A stretch of DNA of 64,000 nt. Source: Streptomyces shenzhenensis (GTDB taxonomy: Bacteria > Actinomycetota > Actinomycetes > Streptomycetales > Streptomycetaceae). A program made the position numbers and the translations under genes. Location of the stretch: contig NZ_PENI01000025.1 in the NCBI RefSeq assembly GCF_003688995.1, positions 1-64,000 of the forward strand. Reading direction: 5' to 3'. This document shows positions 53,906 to 63,461 of this stretch, one piece after another. The notes beneath the pieces are model-generated. The model was not told the origin of the DNA. It saw nothing but the letters and a program-made list of their open reading frames with translations, and did no database searches. The first letter of the stretch is position 1; every line of letters starts with the position of its first letter.

Positions 53906-53935
53906 TTGACCTTGTTCGAACCAGCGGCTTACCGT
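53906..53935 (+). promoter_or_regulatory. Promoter for the GH106 gene
   Basis: TTGACC (53906-53911), an 18-bp spacer and TACCGT (53930-53935) form a streptomycete-type promoter. The LacI-like palindrome follows about 16 bp downstream. The rest of 53759-54038 has no gene. Confidence 0.55.
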
Positions 53936-53951
53936 TCCGGCGTCCGCCGTC

Positions 53952-53967
53952 GTTGAAACGATTCAAC
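53952..53967. promoter_or_regulatory. LacI-like operator upstream of the GH106 gene
   Basis: GTTGAAACGATTCAAC has perfect 6-bp arms and a central CG, the form of LacI-family sites. It sits at about +10 of the predicted promoter, a repressing position. Related sites recur at 57149 and 57349. Confidence 0.65.
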
Positions 53968-54038
53968 CCGTATGGCCATCCGCATTGTCATCCGCATTGC
54001 CATCACCACCTGGATCCAACTCCCTTTGGGGCGCAGTC

Positions 54039-57000
54039 ATGCATGAACACTTCTCGCAACGTGGCGGGATCTCACGCCGCTCGGTCCTGACCGCGGGACT
54101 GGCCGCCGGAACCGCGGCCGCCCTCTGGGCCGCGTCCCCCGGCGCGGTCGCGGCTCCCGCCACCGGGAGCGGCCCCGCCGGCGACTGGTTCGCCGACCCC
54201 GCACGGTCGGTGCGCCCCAGGTTCCGATGGTGGTGGCCCGACGGCCTGGTGGACCCCGACGAGATCGCCCGCGAGATCGACCAGATCGCCGACGCCGGCT
54301 TCGGCGGGGTCGAGATCGCCGCGGTCCACCACAGCATCAAGGACAAGTCGGTGCTGGACACCGCCGCCCACGGGTGGGGCAGCAGGCCGTGGCGGGACGG
54401 CGTCGAGGCCGCCCTGCGCCGCGCCGCGAGACGCGGCGTGACCGTCGACATCACCCTGGGCCCGAGCTGGCCCGTCGCCATCCCCGGCGTCACCCCCGAC
54501 GACACGGCGGCGGCCAAGGAACTCGTCCACGGCCGGGTCGACCTGGCCGCGGGAGCCACCTACCAGGGCCCGGTGCCGCCGCCCCTGCGCGAAGCCGCCG
54601 CCGGTGTCACCCGGCAGCAACTCCTCGCCGTGCAGGCCGCCCGGGTGGCCCCGGCGAACTCCACGCGCAAGGAGACCGGGCTCGACCTCGCCGGCGTCCG
54701 CGACCTCACCGCCACCGTCACGGACGGCACGCTGACCTGGACGGCGCCCGAGGACGGCGACTGGGTGCTGCTCTCGTACTGGCAGCGGGGTTCGGGGCAG
54801 CAGCCCGAGTCCGGCCCGCACTCCGATCCGGCCGCGTTCGTCGTCGACCACCTGTCCGCGGACGGCACCGCCGCGGTCACCGAGTACTGGAACCGGCAGG
54901 TGCTGACCCCGTCCGTGCGCCGGCTGCTGAAGGCGGCGGGCGGAGCCTTCTTCGAGGACTCCGTGGAGCTGGAGACCGAGGGGCTGACCTGGACGCCGGG
55001 GCTGCCGGAGGCGTTCGAGAAGCACACCGGCCGCCCGCTGCTGCCGTATCTGCCGGCGCTCGTCCTCGACAAGAGCAACCAGGTCTTCGCCTTCGAGGCC
55101 CAGGTGACGCGGCAGATCAGGCACGACTTCTGGGAGACCGTCTCCGGTCTGTTCAACCGCCATCATCTGCGCGCCCTGCGGGACTGGGCGCACGCGCTCG
55201 GCATGCAGCTGCGCGCCCAGCCGTACGGTCTGCAGACCGACGCCATCGCGTCGGCGGCTGTCCTCGACATCGCCGAGGGCGAGTCGCTCGGCTTCAAGAA
55301 CCTGGACGACTACCGCTGTCTGGCCGGCGGCCGGGACATGGCGGGGCACACGGTGCTGTCCTGCGAGGCGGGCGCCTACAACGGGTCGGCGTACAGCACG
55401 ACGTGGGACAGGTTCCTGCGCACCATGGGCGGCGCCTACGCGGCCGGTGTCAACCAGACCGTCGTGCACGGCTTCTCCTACGCCACCGCACCGCAGGTGA
55501 GCTGGCCCGGCTTCGCCGCGTTCAGCCCGTACAACGGGACGTCCGGCTACGGCGAGTCCTGGGGGCCGCGGCAGCCCACCTGGCGGCACATCGAGGACGT
55601 CTCCGCGTATCTCGCCCGTGTGCACGGGGTCCTGCAGTCCGGCACCGCCCGGGCGGACGTCGCCGTCTTCCGGCAGACCGGCTACACCGCCACCGGCATC
55701 GGGGCCTCCTGGCTCACCTCGACCGGTGTCCCGCTCGGCTGGACCCACCAGTTCCTCAGCGGCCCGCTGCTCGACCTGCCCGCCGCCACCGTGTCCGGCG
55801 GTCGGCTCGCGCCGCACGGACCCGCCTACAAGGCGCTGTTCGTCGAGAGTGACTTCTTCTACGGCTCCACCCCCACGCTCGCCGAGCCGCACGCCCGCAA
55901 GCTGCTCGAACTGGCCCGGGCCGGCCTGCCGATCGTCCTGCTCGGGGCCTTCGACCAGGCGCTCACCCCCGGCGTGCCCGCCTCCGGCGAGACGGACCGG
56001 CTCCGCGAGATCATGGCCCGGCTGCTCGCCCTGCCCCGGGTGCTCCAGGTCAGCGACAAGACGGCGGTCGGCGACGCCCTCGCCCGGCTCGGCGTGACAC
56101 CCGACGTGCGCTACGCCACCTCGTCCACGCTGCTCAACGCACACCGGGCCACCCCGGACGCGGACTACTACTACCTGTGCAACGGCAAGCACGCCGAGAC
56201 CGTCAAGCCGCCCGTGGCGGCGATCGACCACGAGGTGACCCTGCGCGGCACGCGGCGCGGCGCCACCGTGCCGTATCTCCTCGACCCCTGGACCGGCGAA
56301 GGTGTGCGACTCGCCCGGTACACCCAGGACGGCGACGACTTCACCCTGCGGGTCACGCTCCAGCCGGGACAGACGATGATCGTGGCGCTCGGGCGGCCCG
56401 GCCTGTTCGGCGACCGCAACGGGGCCCGCCAGCACGCGCTGGCCACGGACGCCGACGCGGTGCTGTTCACCCGGCGCGGGCTGACGCTGCGGGCCGGCAG
56501 CGCGGGTACGTACACGACCCGCCTGTCCCGGGGGCGTACGGTCACCACGGTCATCCCCTCGGTGCCCGCGCCGATCACCCCGGCCCGCTGGCAGCTGGAC
56601 GTCGAGGACTGGTATCCCGGAGCCGACGCGACACGGACGGAACGGGTCCGCCGCACGCTGACGCTGGACACCCTGCTGCCCTGGTCGCAGATCACCGAGC
56701 TGGCGGACTCCGCCGGAGTGGGCCGGTACCGCACCACGGTCGTGCTGCCGGACGACTGGGACGCCTCCCACGGTGCGCTGCTGGAACTCGGGCAGGTCAG
56801 CGACACGTTCCGGGTGACCGTCAACGGCACGCGGTCGGCGCCGGTCGACCGGCTGCACCCGGTCGCCGACGTCGGGGCCCTGCTGCGGCGCGGCGCGAAC
56901 GTCATCGAGATCGAGGTGGCGACACCGCTCATCAACCGGCTGAGGGCCGTTCAGCCGGCCGTGTTCGGCGGTGTCTCCCGGCAGGCCCACGGCCTCGTGG

Positions 57001-57044
57001 GGCCTGTCCGCCTCGTGCCTCACGTCCAGGCCGTCGTGGGCTGA
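54039..57044 (+). CDS. Secreted GH106 alpha-L-rhamnosidase-type glycosidase
   Basis: A 1001-residue exported enzyme. The Tat motif ISRRSVLTAG and a hydrophobic stretch end near AVAAPA. The GH106 body begins RPRFRWWWPDGLVDPDEIAREI, then DAGFGGVEIAA (TIM-barrel start), GPSWP, FFEDSVELE and SCEAGAYNG (Glu-containing segments). TQxxVHGFSYATAP lies near residue 490. The C-terminal jelly-roll reads FRVTVNGTRSAPVDRL and ends GPVRLVPHVQ. GH106 enzymes remove alpha-L-rhamnose from pectic rhamnogalacturonan side chains. ATG 54039 keeps the signal at the N-terminus. It sits alone under a LacI-like operator. Confidence 0.85.
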   Translation: MHEHFSQRGGISRRSVLTAGLAAGTAAALWAASPGAVAAPATGSGPAGDWFADPARSVRPRFRWWWPDGLVDPDEIAREIDQIADAGFGGVEIAAVHHSIKDKSVLDTAAHGWGSRPWRDGVEAALRRAARRGVTVDITLGPSWPVAIPGVTPDDTAAAKELVHGRVDLAAGATYQGPVPPPLREAAAGVTRQQLLAVQAARVAPANSTRKETGLDLAGVRDLTATVTDGTLTWTAPEDGDWVLLSYWQRGSGQQPESGPHSDPAAFVVDHLSADGTAAVTEYWNRQVLTPSVRRLLKAAGGAFFEDSVELETEGLTWTPGLPEAFEKHTGRPLLPYLPALVLDKSNQVFAFEAQVTRQIRHDFWETVSGLFNRHHLRALRDWAHALGMQLRAQPYGLQTDAIASAAVLDIAEGESLGFKNLDDYRCLAGGRDMAGHTVLSCEAGAYNGSAYSTTWDRFLRTMGGAYAAGVNQTVVHGFSYATAPQVSWPGFAAFSPYNGTSGYGESWGPRQPTWRHIEDVSAYLARVHGVLQSGTARADVAVFRQTGYTATGIGASWLTSTGVPLGWTHQFLSGPLLDLPAATVSGGRLAPHGPAYKALFVESDFFYGSTPTLAEPHARKLLELARAGLPIVLLGAFDQALTPGVPASGETDRLREIMARLLALPRVLQVSDKTAVGDALARLGVTPDVRYATSSTLLNAHRATPDADYYYLCNGKHAETVKPPVAAIDHEVTLRGTRRGATVPYLLDPWTGEGVRLARYTQDGDDFTLRVTLQPGQTMIVALGRPGLFGDRNGARQHALATDADAVLFTRRGLTLRAGSAGTYTTRLSRGRTVTTVIPSVPAPITPARWQLDVEDWYPGADATRTERVRRTLTLDTLLPWSQITELADSAGVGRYRTTVVLPDDWDASHGALLELGQVSDTFRVTVNGTRSAPVDRLHPVADVGALLRRGANVIEIEVATPLINRLRAVQPAVFGGVSRQAHGLVGPVRLVPHVQAVVG

Positions 57045-57068
57045 ACCTCACGAGCGAGCGCATCCGAT

Positions 57069-57102
57069 CGCACCCGGCGGCACCTGGTCGCGGCCGGGTG
57101 CG
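57069..57102 (+). terminator. Perfect 10-bp hairpin after the GH106 gene
   Basis: CGCACCCGGC (57069-57078) and GCCGGGTGCG (57093-57102) with a 14-nt loop, 24 bases after the stop. It separates GH106 from the next operon. Confidence 0.6.
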
Positions 57103-57148
57103 CTCGCGCCTTCCTGCGGGAGTTTCCCGTTGGTGTGCCCCAGCCGGA

Positions 57149-57161
57149 TTGAACGATTCAA
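57149..57161. promoter_or_regulatory. LacI-like operator copy 2
   Basis: TTGAACGATTCAA, an odd-spaced version of the same motif, about 145 bp upstream of the second promoter. It could serve as an auxiliary looping site. Confidence 0.5.
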
Positions 57162-57304
57162 CTCCCTTTGTAGCTCACACCTTTGATGGTTCGTCACTGT
57201 GCAAACGGTGCCGCCCCGAGCCTGGAGTGTCCGTTTCACCTGCCCATTTCGCTGCGCAATCGCCCACGAGAGCACGGCACTTCGACCCCTTCCTGTGAGA
57301 AGTC

Positions 57305-57333
57305 TTGACGCCGGCCGTGGCCACACCTAGCGT
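57305..57333 (+). promoter_or_regulatory. Promoter for the GH127-GH106-GH78 operon
   Basis: TTGACG (57305-57310), a 17-bp spacer and TAGCGT (57328-57333), with the operator-like site 57349-57362 just downstream. This matches the arrangement in front of the GH106 gene. Confidence 0.6.
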
Positions 57334-57348
57334 CTCCGGCTAATGAAA

Positions 57349-57362
57349 TAGAACGATTCAAA
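57349..57362. promoter_or_regulatory. LacI-like operator copy 3
   Basis: TAGAACGATTCAAA shares GAACGATTCAA with copy 2 and AACGATTCAA with copy 1. It lies at about +10 of the operon promoter and 21 bp before the GTG at 57383. Confidence 0.55.
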
Positions 57363-57382
57363 ACGCGAAGGGAACCCGGCAC

Positions 57383-59959
57383 GTGCCCGCACCGCGCGAC
57401 ACCTCCAGCCCGTCCCGCCGTCAGATCCTGTTCGCCGCGTCGGCCGCGGCCGCCGCCACCGCCGTGTCGTCCACCGCCGTGTGGGCTCCCTCCGCGGCGG
57501 CCGCCACCCGGCCGCCGGCCCAGGCCGCCGGCGCCGGGCGGGTGCTCGCCCCCTTCGCGCTCGGCGCGGTCCGGCTGCTCGACAGCCCGTTCCTGGACAA
57601 CATGCGCCGGACCTGCGCCTATCTGCTCTTCGTCGACATCGACCGGCTGCTGCACACGTTCCGGCTGAACGTGGGGCTGCCGTCCGCGGCGGAGCCCTGC
57701 GGAGGGTGGGAGGCCCCGAACGTCCAACTGCGCGGTCACACCACCGGTCATCTGCTCAGCGCTCTGGCCCAGGCCCATGCCAACACCGGTGACCGGGCCT
57801 ACGCGGACAAGGCCGACAGCCTGGTGTCCGCGCTGGCCGAGTGTCAGCAGGCCGCCGAGGCGGCCGGATTCCACCGCGGCTATCTCTCCGCCTTCCCCGA
57901 GTCGGTCCTCGACCAGCTGGAGGCGGGCGGCAAGCCCTGGGCGCCGTACTACACCCTGCACAAGATCATGGCCGGGCTGCTCGACCAGTACGAACTCGGT
58001 GGCAGCCGACAGGCGTTGACGGTCCTGCTGGAGATGGCGGCCTGGCTGGACGCACGTACCGCGCCGCTGTCCCACGAGCGGATGCAGACGGTGCTCAAGG
58101 TGGAGTTCGGCGGGATGAACGACATCCTCGACCGGCTCCACCTGGTCACCGGCGACCCGGCGCATCTGCGCACCGCGCGGCGCTTCGACCACGAGGAACT
58201 GTACGCACCACTGGCGGCCGGCCGTGACGAACTCGCCGGGCGGCACGCCAACACCGAGATCGCCAAGGTGGTCGGCGCGGTGCCGGCCTTCGAGACCACC
58301 GGGGACCGGCGCTACCTGGACATCGCCGACACCTTCTGGACGGTGGTCGTACGGGATCATTCGTACGCCATCGGCGGCAACTCCAACCAGGAACTCTTCG
58401 GCCCGCCCGGCGAGATCGTCAGCCGGCTGTCGGAGGTGACCTGCGAGAACTGCAACAGCTACAACATGCTCAAGCTGGGCCGGCAACTGTTCCTGCACCG
58501 GCCGTCGCGCGCCGCCTACATGGACCACTACGAGTGGACGCTCTACAACCAGTTGCTCGGCGAGCAGGACCCCGACTCCGAGCACGGCTTCGTGACCTAC
58601 TACACCGGGCTGTGGGCCGGTGCACGGCGGCAGCCCAAGGGCGGGCTCGGCGCGGCCCCGGGGAGCTACAGCGGGGACTACGACAACTTCTCCTGCGACC
58701 ACGGAACCGGCCTGGAGACACACACCAAGTTCGCCGACAGCATCTACTTCCGCTCCCGGGACACCCGCGACGCCGAGCTGTACGTCAATCTGTTCATCCC
58801 GTCCGAAGTGCGCTGGCCCGAAACAGGAGTGACACTCCGCCAGGATACCGGGTACCCGGACACGGACCGGGTCCGGCTCTCCGTCACCCGGGGAGCGGCC
58901 CGCTTCGCGCTGAAGATCCGCATCCCCGCCTGGGTCGCGGACACCGGCAGACCCGCCGAGCTGACGGTCAACCACCGGCGCGTCGACGCACCTGTGCGGC
59001 CGGGGACATACGCGACCGTCGAGCGGCACTGGCGCACCGGGGACAGCGTCGAACTCGTGCTGCCACGCACCCCCGTGTGGCGCCCGGCCCCCGACAACCC
59101 CCAGGTGAAGTCGGTGTCGTACGGGCCGCTCGTGCTGGCGGGCGAGTACGGCGACACCCCGCTGGCCGTCCCGCCCACCATCCGCCCGGACACGCTGCGC
59201 CGCGCGCCCGGCGACCCCACCGCGTTCACCGCCGTCGCCGACGGCCGGCCGGTGTCCCTGCGGGCGTTCCACAAGGTGCACCACCAGCGCTACAACGTGT
59301 ACTGGTCGGTGACGCCGAGGCCGGGCCGCGAACGCGATGTCGCCCGGTACCCGTTCGACGAGGCGACGGGAGTCTCGGCCGCCGACCGGACCGGGGCGTT
59401 CGCCGACGCCCTGCTCGTCGGGGGCGCCTCCTGGATCCGGGACGGCGCCGCCGACGCCGTGGCGCTCGACGGGGTGAACGGCCATGTCGCCCTGCCGAAG
59501 GGCCTGCTCACGGGCCTGACGGAGCTGACGGTCAGCGTGCGCGTACGCGTCGACGCGCTCGCCGCCTCGGCCCGCGTCTTCGACTTCGGATTCCACAAGG
59601 AGACGTATCTGTTCCTCGCCGCGACCACCGGCGCCGGGCGCGCCCGCGGCGCGCTGAAGATCGCCGGCATGGCCGCGGAGGACGTCGTCGACGCGGCAGG
59701 ACCCCTGCCCGTCGGCCGCTGGACCCATGTGGCCCTCACGCTCGGCGGCGGCACGGGTGTCCTCTATCTCGACGGCGCCGAGGCCGGCCGCAACCCGGCC
59801 ATGGCCGCCGGCCCGCTGCTGCTCGGCGCGACCAGCCGCAACTTCCTCGGCCGTTCGCAGAACACCATCCACCCCTACCTCCGGGGTGCGGTGCGCGATC
59901 TCCGGCTGCACAACCGGGCCCTGACCGCCGCCGAGGTGGCCCGACTCGCCGCCGGCTGA
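57383..59959 (+). CDS. Secreted GH127 (DUF1680) beta-L-arabinofuranosidase with LamG domain
   Basis: An 858-residue exported enzyme. A Tat-like SPSRRQILFA and Ala-rich signal are followed by the alpha/alpha barrel: PCGGWEAPNVQLRGHTTGHL, LDQLEAGGKPWAPYYTLHKI, and CENCNSYNMLKLGRQLF with E355-x-C357. NFSCDHGTGLETHTKFADSI supplies C438. In GH127 a Glu, and a Cys nucleophile held by zinc, catalyse. The usual Cys-Cys pair here is Cys-Asp (C438, D439). Residues about 655-855 are LamG-like (YLFLAATTGAGRARGALKIA, WTHVALTLGGGTGVLYLDG). It would release L-arabinofuranose from plant polymers. GTG 57383 is the likely start. Confidence 0.86.
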   Translation: MPAPRDTSSPSRRQILFAASAAAAATAVSSTAVWAPSAAAATRPPAQAAGAGRVLAPFALGAVRLLDSPFLDNMRRTCAYLLFVDIDRLLHTFRLNVGLPSAAEPCGGWEAPNVQLRGHTTGHLLSALAQAHANTGDRAYADKADSLVSALAECQQAAEAAGFHRGYLSAFPESVLDQLEAGGKPWAPYYTLHKIMAGLLDQYELGGSRQALTVLLEMAAWLDARTAPLSHERMQTVLKVEFGGMNDILDRLHLVTGDPAHLRTARRFDHEELYAPLAAGRDELAGRHANTEIAKVVGAVPAFETTGDRRYLDIADTFWTVVVRDHSYAIGGNSNQELFGPPGEIVSRLSEVTCENCNSYNMLKLGRQLFLHRPSRAAYMDHYEWTLYNQLLGEQDPDSEHGFVTYYTGLWAGARRQPKGGLGAAPGSYSGDYDNFSCDHGTGLETHTKFADSIYFRSRDTRDAELYVNLFIPSEVRWPETGVTLRQDTGYPDTDRVRLSVTRGAARFALKIRIPAWVADTGRPAELTVNHRRVDAPVRPGTYATVERHWRTGDSVELVLPRTPVWRPAPDNPQVKSVSYGPLVLAGEYGDTPLAVPPTIRPDTLRRAPGDPTAFTAVADGRPVSLRAFHKVHHQRYNVYWSVTPRPGRERDVARYPFDEATGVSAADRTGAFADALLVGGASWIRDGAADAVALDGVNGHVALPKGLLTGLTELTVSVRVRVDALAASARVFDFGFHKETYLFLAATTGAGRARGALKIAGMAAEDVVDAAGPLPVGRWTHVALTLGGGTGVLYLDGAEAGRNPAMAAGPLLLGATSRNFLGRSQNTIHPYLRGAVRDLRLHNRALTAAEVARLAAG

Positions 59960-60036
59960 CCGGCCTTCAGCGCAGAAACCCGCCCATGCCACCGGCACGC
60001 GTCGCCGTGTCCGCCGTACCCCGCAGGAGTTCACGC

Positions 60037-63000
60037 ATGTCCGAACACGACCTGTCCAGACGCCGTTTCGTCGTCGCCGCCTCCGCCGGCACCGTGCTCG
60101 CGACGGGGCTGCCCGGCCTTGCCCACGGCGCCGAGGCCGGCCGGCCCTGGGACGGCGACGGTCACCCCGGGGACGCGGCACGGCACTTCGCCGATCCCCC
60201 CAAGGACAGCCGGCCCACCGTCTACTGGTACTGGAACGGGCCCGTCACCCCCGACCTGGTCGACCGCCAACTCGCCGACCTGCGGTCCAAAGGCATGTAC
60301 GAAGTCATCCTGTTCTCCTTCGACAACGCCGAGATGCAGCCCGCGTTCTTCACCGAGGAGTGGTTCGACATCGTCGGACACGTCCTGCGCACCGCGGAGC
60401 GCACCGGCATGCGGGTGTGGCTGTTCAACGACGACCACTTCCCGAGCGGCCGGGCCGGCGAGTACGTCGTCAAGGGCGGAACCGTCGGGTCCCGCACCTA
60501 TGAGCCACGCCCCGAGCTGCGGTTGAAGGCACTGTGGCGGTCGACCACCGTGGTGACCGGACCCGCCCGCGTCGATCTGCGCCGCACCACGGGCGTGGGC
60601 GTGGACACGGGCCGCCTGGTCGCCGACGCCGCTCTCCTCGACGGCGCCACCGTGCTGCGCGACAGCGAGCGCTGGACCGACTACACGCTCACCGCGAACG
60701 GCAAGGCCGACCACACGGCCGCCGGGGTCGTGGTGCGGGCCGCGCAGGACGGCCTCGACGGCTACGCGGTCACCTTCGACCAGACCGGCGTCATCACCGT
60801 GCTCCGGCTCGCCCGCGACGCCGAGCCCGTCGAACTGCTCCGCAGCAGCAGGACCGACGGCTTCAACAAGACCAAGTTCCACACCCTCGCCGTCACCGTC
60901 CGCGGATCACGGCTGTCCGTCACCCTGGACGGCAAGGACAAGGGCGGTGTCGACGACGGCCGTTACCCCGCCGGAGGCGCGGGCGTGCGGGCGGTCGAGG
61001 ACCAGCGGGGCCTGTGGGACACCTTCGCCGTCACGGCGGACGACGGCACCACGCTGTACACGTCGGCCTTCGACGACCCGGCCGCCGCCGGTGACTTCCC
61101 CGAGCGTGCCGCCCTCGCCACCCCGGCCGTCGCCGCCGCGGCCCGCCCCGCAGGAGCCACGGACGCCGCCGCGTCCGTCGACCTGACGGCACAGCTCGCC
61201 GACGGCCACACCTGGCAGGCACCCGCGGGCCGTTGGCAGCTCGACCTGTTCGGCGGGGTGCCCCTCGTCGACGACTCCCAGGGCTACAGCCGCAGTTACC
61301 TCGACCTGCTCGACGACGAACCCGTGGAGCTGTTCCTGGACATCGTGCCGGGCGAGTACCACCGCCGGTTCGGCCGCTACTTCGGCACCGTCGTCCCCGG
61401 CTTCTGGGACGACGAGCCGTTCTTCGGCTCTGCCGAGGCCCACTTCAAGCGGCTGCCGTGGTCACCCACCCTGGACCGGGCGCTCCGGGCCGTGGGCGTG
61501 GAACCCGGCACGGCCTACGCCAGCGCCTTCGACGACCTGGGCCGCTCGGGCCGGATCGCCCGAGGCCGCTACTGGGAGGCCGTCTCCAACCGGTTCGCCC
61601 AGTACTTCAGGAAGCAGGCGCAGTGGTACGAGCGGCGCGGCGTCGCCCTCATCACCAACCCGCTGTACGACGAGACGGCCCCCGCCAAGCGCATTCCGTC
61701 CACCGGCGATCTGCACAAGGTCAACCAGTGGGCGCATGTGCCCGGCGGCGACATCATCACCGCCGAGTACGTCGCCGGGCAGCCCACGATGATCCCGCGC
61801 AACCCGGCATCCGCCGCCCACCAGGGGGGCCGCGAACGGGCGTTGCTGGAGATGTTCGGCAACATGGGCTGGCAGGTCACACCCGGCTTCGTGCACGCGA
61901 CCGTCGGGGCACAGGCCGCCCGTGGCATCAACCTGACGGTGCTGCACGCCCTGTGGACCGACGAGAAGCGGGTGTACTTCCCGCCGCCGTTCGGCCCGCG
62001 CGCCCCCTGGTGGTGGGCCATGCGCCCGCTCGCCGAGTGGATCGGCCGGGTCATGGAGGCCGGGCGTGGCACGTCCGGCGCGCGCACCGCCCTGCTGCAA
62101 CCGCAGCGCGCCGCCGAGCAGTGGACCGGCACGGCCCGGCAGGGCGAGGTGGACGGCCCGCTCGCCGACGCCGCCTACGCGCTGGAGCGCGCCCAGGTCG
62201 ACTTCGACCTGCTGCACGAGGGAGCCCTGGGCGGGGACCCGGAGCTGCGCCACCGGGCCGATGTCCGCGGCGGCCGGCTGGCCGTGGGCGCGGCGCGCTA
62301 CGACCTCGTGGTCGTCCCGCGGTCCCCGACCCTGGACGCGGCCGGGGTGCGCGTGCTGCGGGAGTTCGTGCGCTCCGGCGGCACCGCCGTCGCCGTGGGC
62401 CCGTTCGACGCGGACGACGCGGACGGCAACGACCGCTCCCTCGCCCGCTCCCTGGCCGACCTGTTCGGCGACGCGCTGCCGGGCACCCGCGTCCTGGGCG
62501 CCGGGCGCGCGGTACGCGTGGCCGACGTCTCCGGTCTGCGTGCTGCAGCCCATGAGGCCGGGGCGGCGGCGGCCGTGCTCGACCCCGCGCGCGATGCGAT
62601 CCGGGTGCTGCGTGTGCACCGCGGCACGGACACCGCGTTCCTCCTCAACAACGAGAGCGGTGACGCCGTCGAGACCGTGGCGACCCTCCCGGTGACCGGG
62701 GTGCCCGAGCTGTGGGACCCGGCGACGGGCGACACCGGGCCCGCGCCGGTGTACCGGAGCACCAAGCGCGGTCTGCGTGTGCCGCTCGGCTTCGAGCCGT
62801 ACCAGACCCGGATCGTCGTGGTCCGCCGCACCGGCCCCACCCCGCCGCACCTGACGGAGGCCGCGCTTCCTGTGCTCGGCGTCGAGCCGGACGGCCGCAC
62901 CCTGCGGGTGACCGCGGAGGCCGCCGCGCCCGGCGTCCACCTGCTCACCGGCACCGACGGCGGCCACACCTACCGGGGCACGGTCCGCGTCGACGACCCG

Positions 63001-63423
63001 CTCGCGCCGGTCACCCTCGACAACGACTGGACCCTCACCCTGGAGCGCGACGGCGCCACCCCCGTCACCGGCCCCCTCGGCAGCTGGACCGACGTCGACC
63101 GGCTGTTCTCCGGCAGCGGCACCTACAGCACGACCGTCGATGCCACGCCCGCCCTGCTCGCCGGGCGGCGGGTGCTGCTCGACCTCGGCGACGTACGCGA
63201 CGTGGCGGCCGTGACCGTCAACGGCACGGAACTCGGTGCGCTGCTGTGGGCGCCCTTCGTCGTCGACGTCACCGGACTGCTCACCCCGGGACGCAACCGG
63301 CTCGACGTGCGTGTCGCCAACACGCTGTCCAACGAGCGCAACAAGCCGCTGCCGTCCGGGCTGCTCGGCCCCGTCACGCTGCGCTTCCGACGCCGCGTCA
63401 CCGCCCGGCTCACCCGCGTCTGA
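60037..63423 (+). CDS. Secreted GH106-like glycoside hydrolase
   Basis: A 1128-residue exported enzyme. The Tat signal DLSRRRFVVAASAG ends near AHGAEA. The catalytic region opens RPTVYWYWNGPVTPDLVDRQ and continues with GFWDDEPFFG and GDIITAEYVAGQPTM, followed by GINLTVLHALWTDEK. An inserted beta-sandwich (about 170-390, TFDQTGVITVLRLARD) resembles a family 66/LamG-like module. The C-terminal GH106 jelly-roll reads VAAVTVNGTELGALLWAPFV and RLDVRVANTLSN. ATG 60037 has CAGGAG upstream. It follows GH127 by 77 bp in the same operon. Rhamnosidase activity is likely; the exact linkage is unknown. Confidence 0.8.
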   Translation: MSEHDLSRRRFVVAASAGTVLATGLPGLAHGAEAGRPWDGDGHPGDAARHFADPPKDSRPTVYWYWNGPVTPDLVDRQLADLRSKGMYEVILFSFDNAEMQPAFFTEEWFDIVGHVLRTAERTGMRVWLFNDDHFPSGRAGEYVVKGGTVGSRTYEPRPELRLKALWRSTTVVTGPARVDLRRTTGVGVDTGRLVADAALLDGATVLRDSERWTDYTLTANGKADHTAAGVVVRAAQDGLDGYAVTFDQTGVITVLRLARDAEPVELLRSSRTDGFNKTKFHTLAVTVRGSRLSVTLDGKDKGGVDDGRYPAGGAGVRAVEDQRGLWDTFAVTADDGTTLYTSAFDDPAAAGDFPERAALATPAVAAAARPAGATDAAASVDLTAQLADGHTWQAPAGRWQLDLFGGVPLVDDSQGYSRSYLDLLDDEPVELFLDIVPGEYHRRFGRYFGTVVPGFWDDEPFFGSAEAHFKRLPWSPTLDRALRAVGVEPGTAYASAFDDLGRSGRIARGRYWEAVSNRFAQYFRKQAQWYERRGVALITNPLYDETAPAKRIPSTGDLHKVNQWAHVPGGDIITAEYVAGQPTMIPRNPASAAHQGGRERALLEMFGNMGWQVTPGFVHATVGAQAARGINLTVLHALWTDEKRVYFPPPFGPRAPWWWAMRPLAEWIGRVMEAGRGTSGARTALLQPQRAAEQWTGTARQGEVDGPLADAAYALERAQVDFDLLHEGALGGDPELRHRADVRGGRLAVGAARYDLVVVPRSPTLDAAGVRVLREFVRSGGTAVAVGPFDADDADGNDRSLARSLADLFGDALPGTRVLGAGRAVRVADVSGLRAAAHEAGAAAAVLDPARDAIRVLRVHRGTDTAFLLNNESGDAVETVATLPVTGVPELWDPATGDTGPAPVYRSTKRGLRVPLGFEPYQTRIVVVRRTGPTPPHLTEAALPVLGVEPDGRTLRVTAEAAAPGVHLLTGTDGGHTYRGTVRVDDPLAPVTLDNDWTLTLERDGATPVTGPLGSWTDVDRLFSGSGTYSTTVDATPALLAGRRVLLDLGDVRDVAAVTVNGTELGALLWAPFVVDVTGLLTPGRNRLDVRVANTLSNERNKPLPSGLLGPVTLRFRRRVTARLTRV

Positions 63424-63461
63424 CCCGTCCTGGCCCCGACGCCTCCACCCGTAGGAGCACC

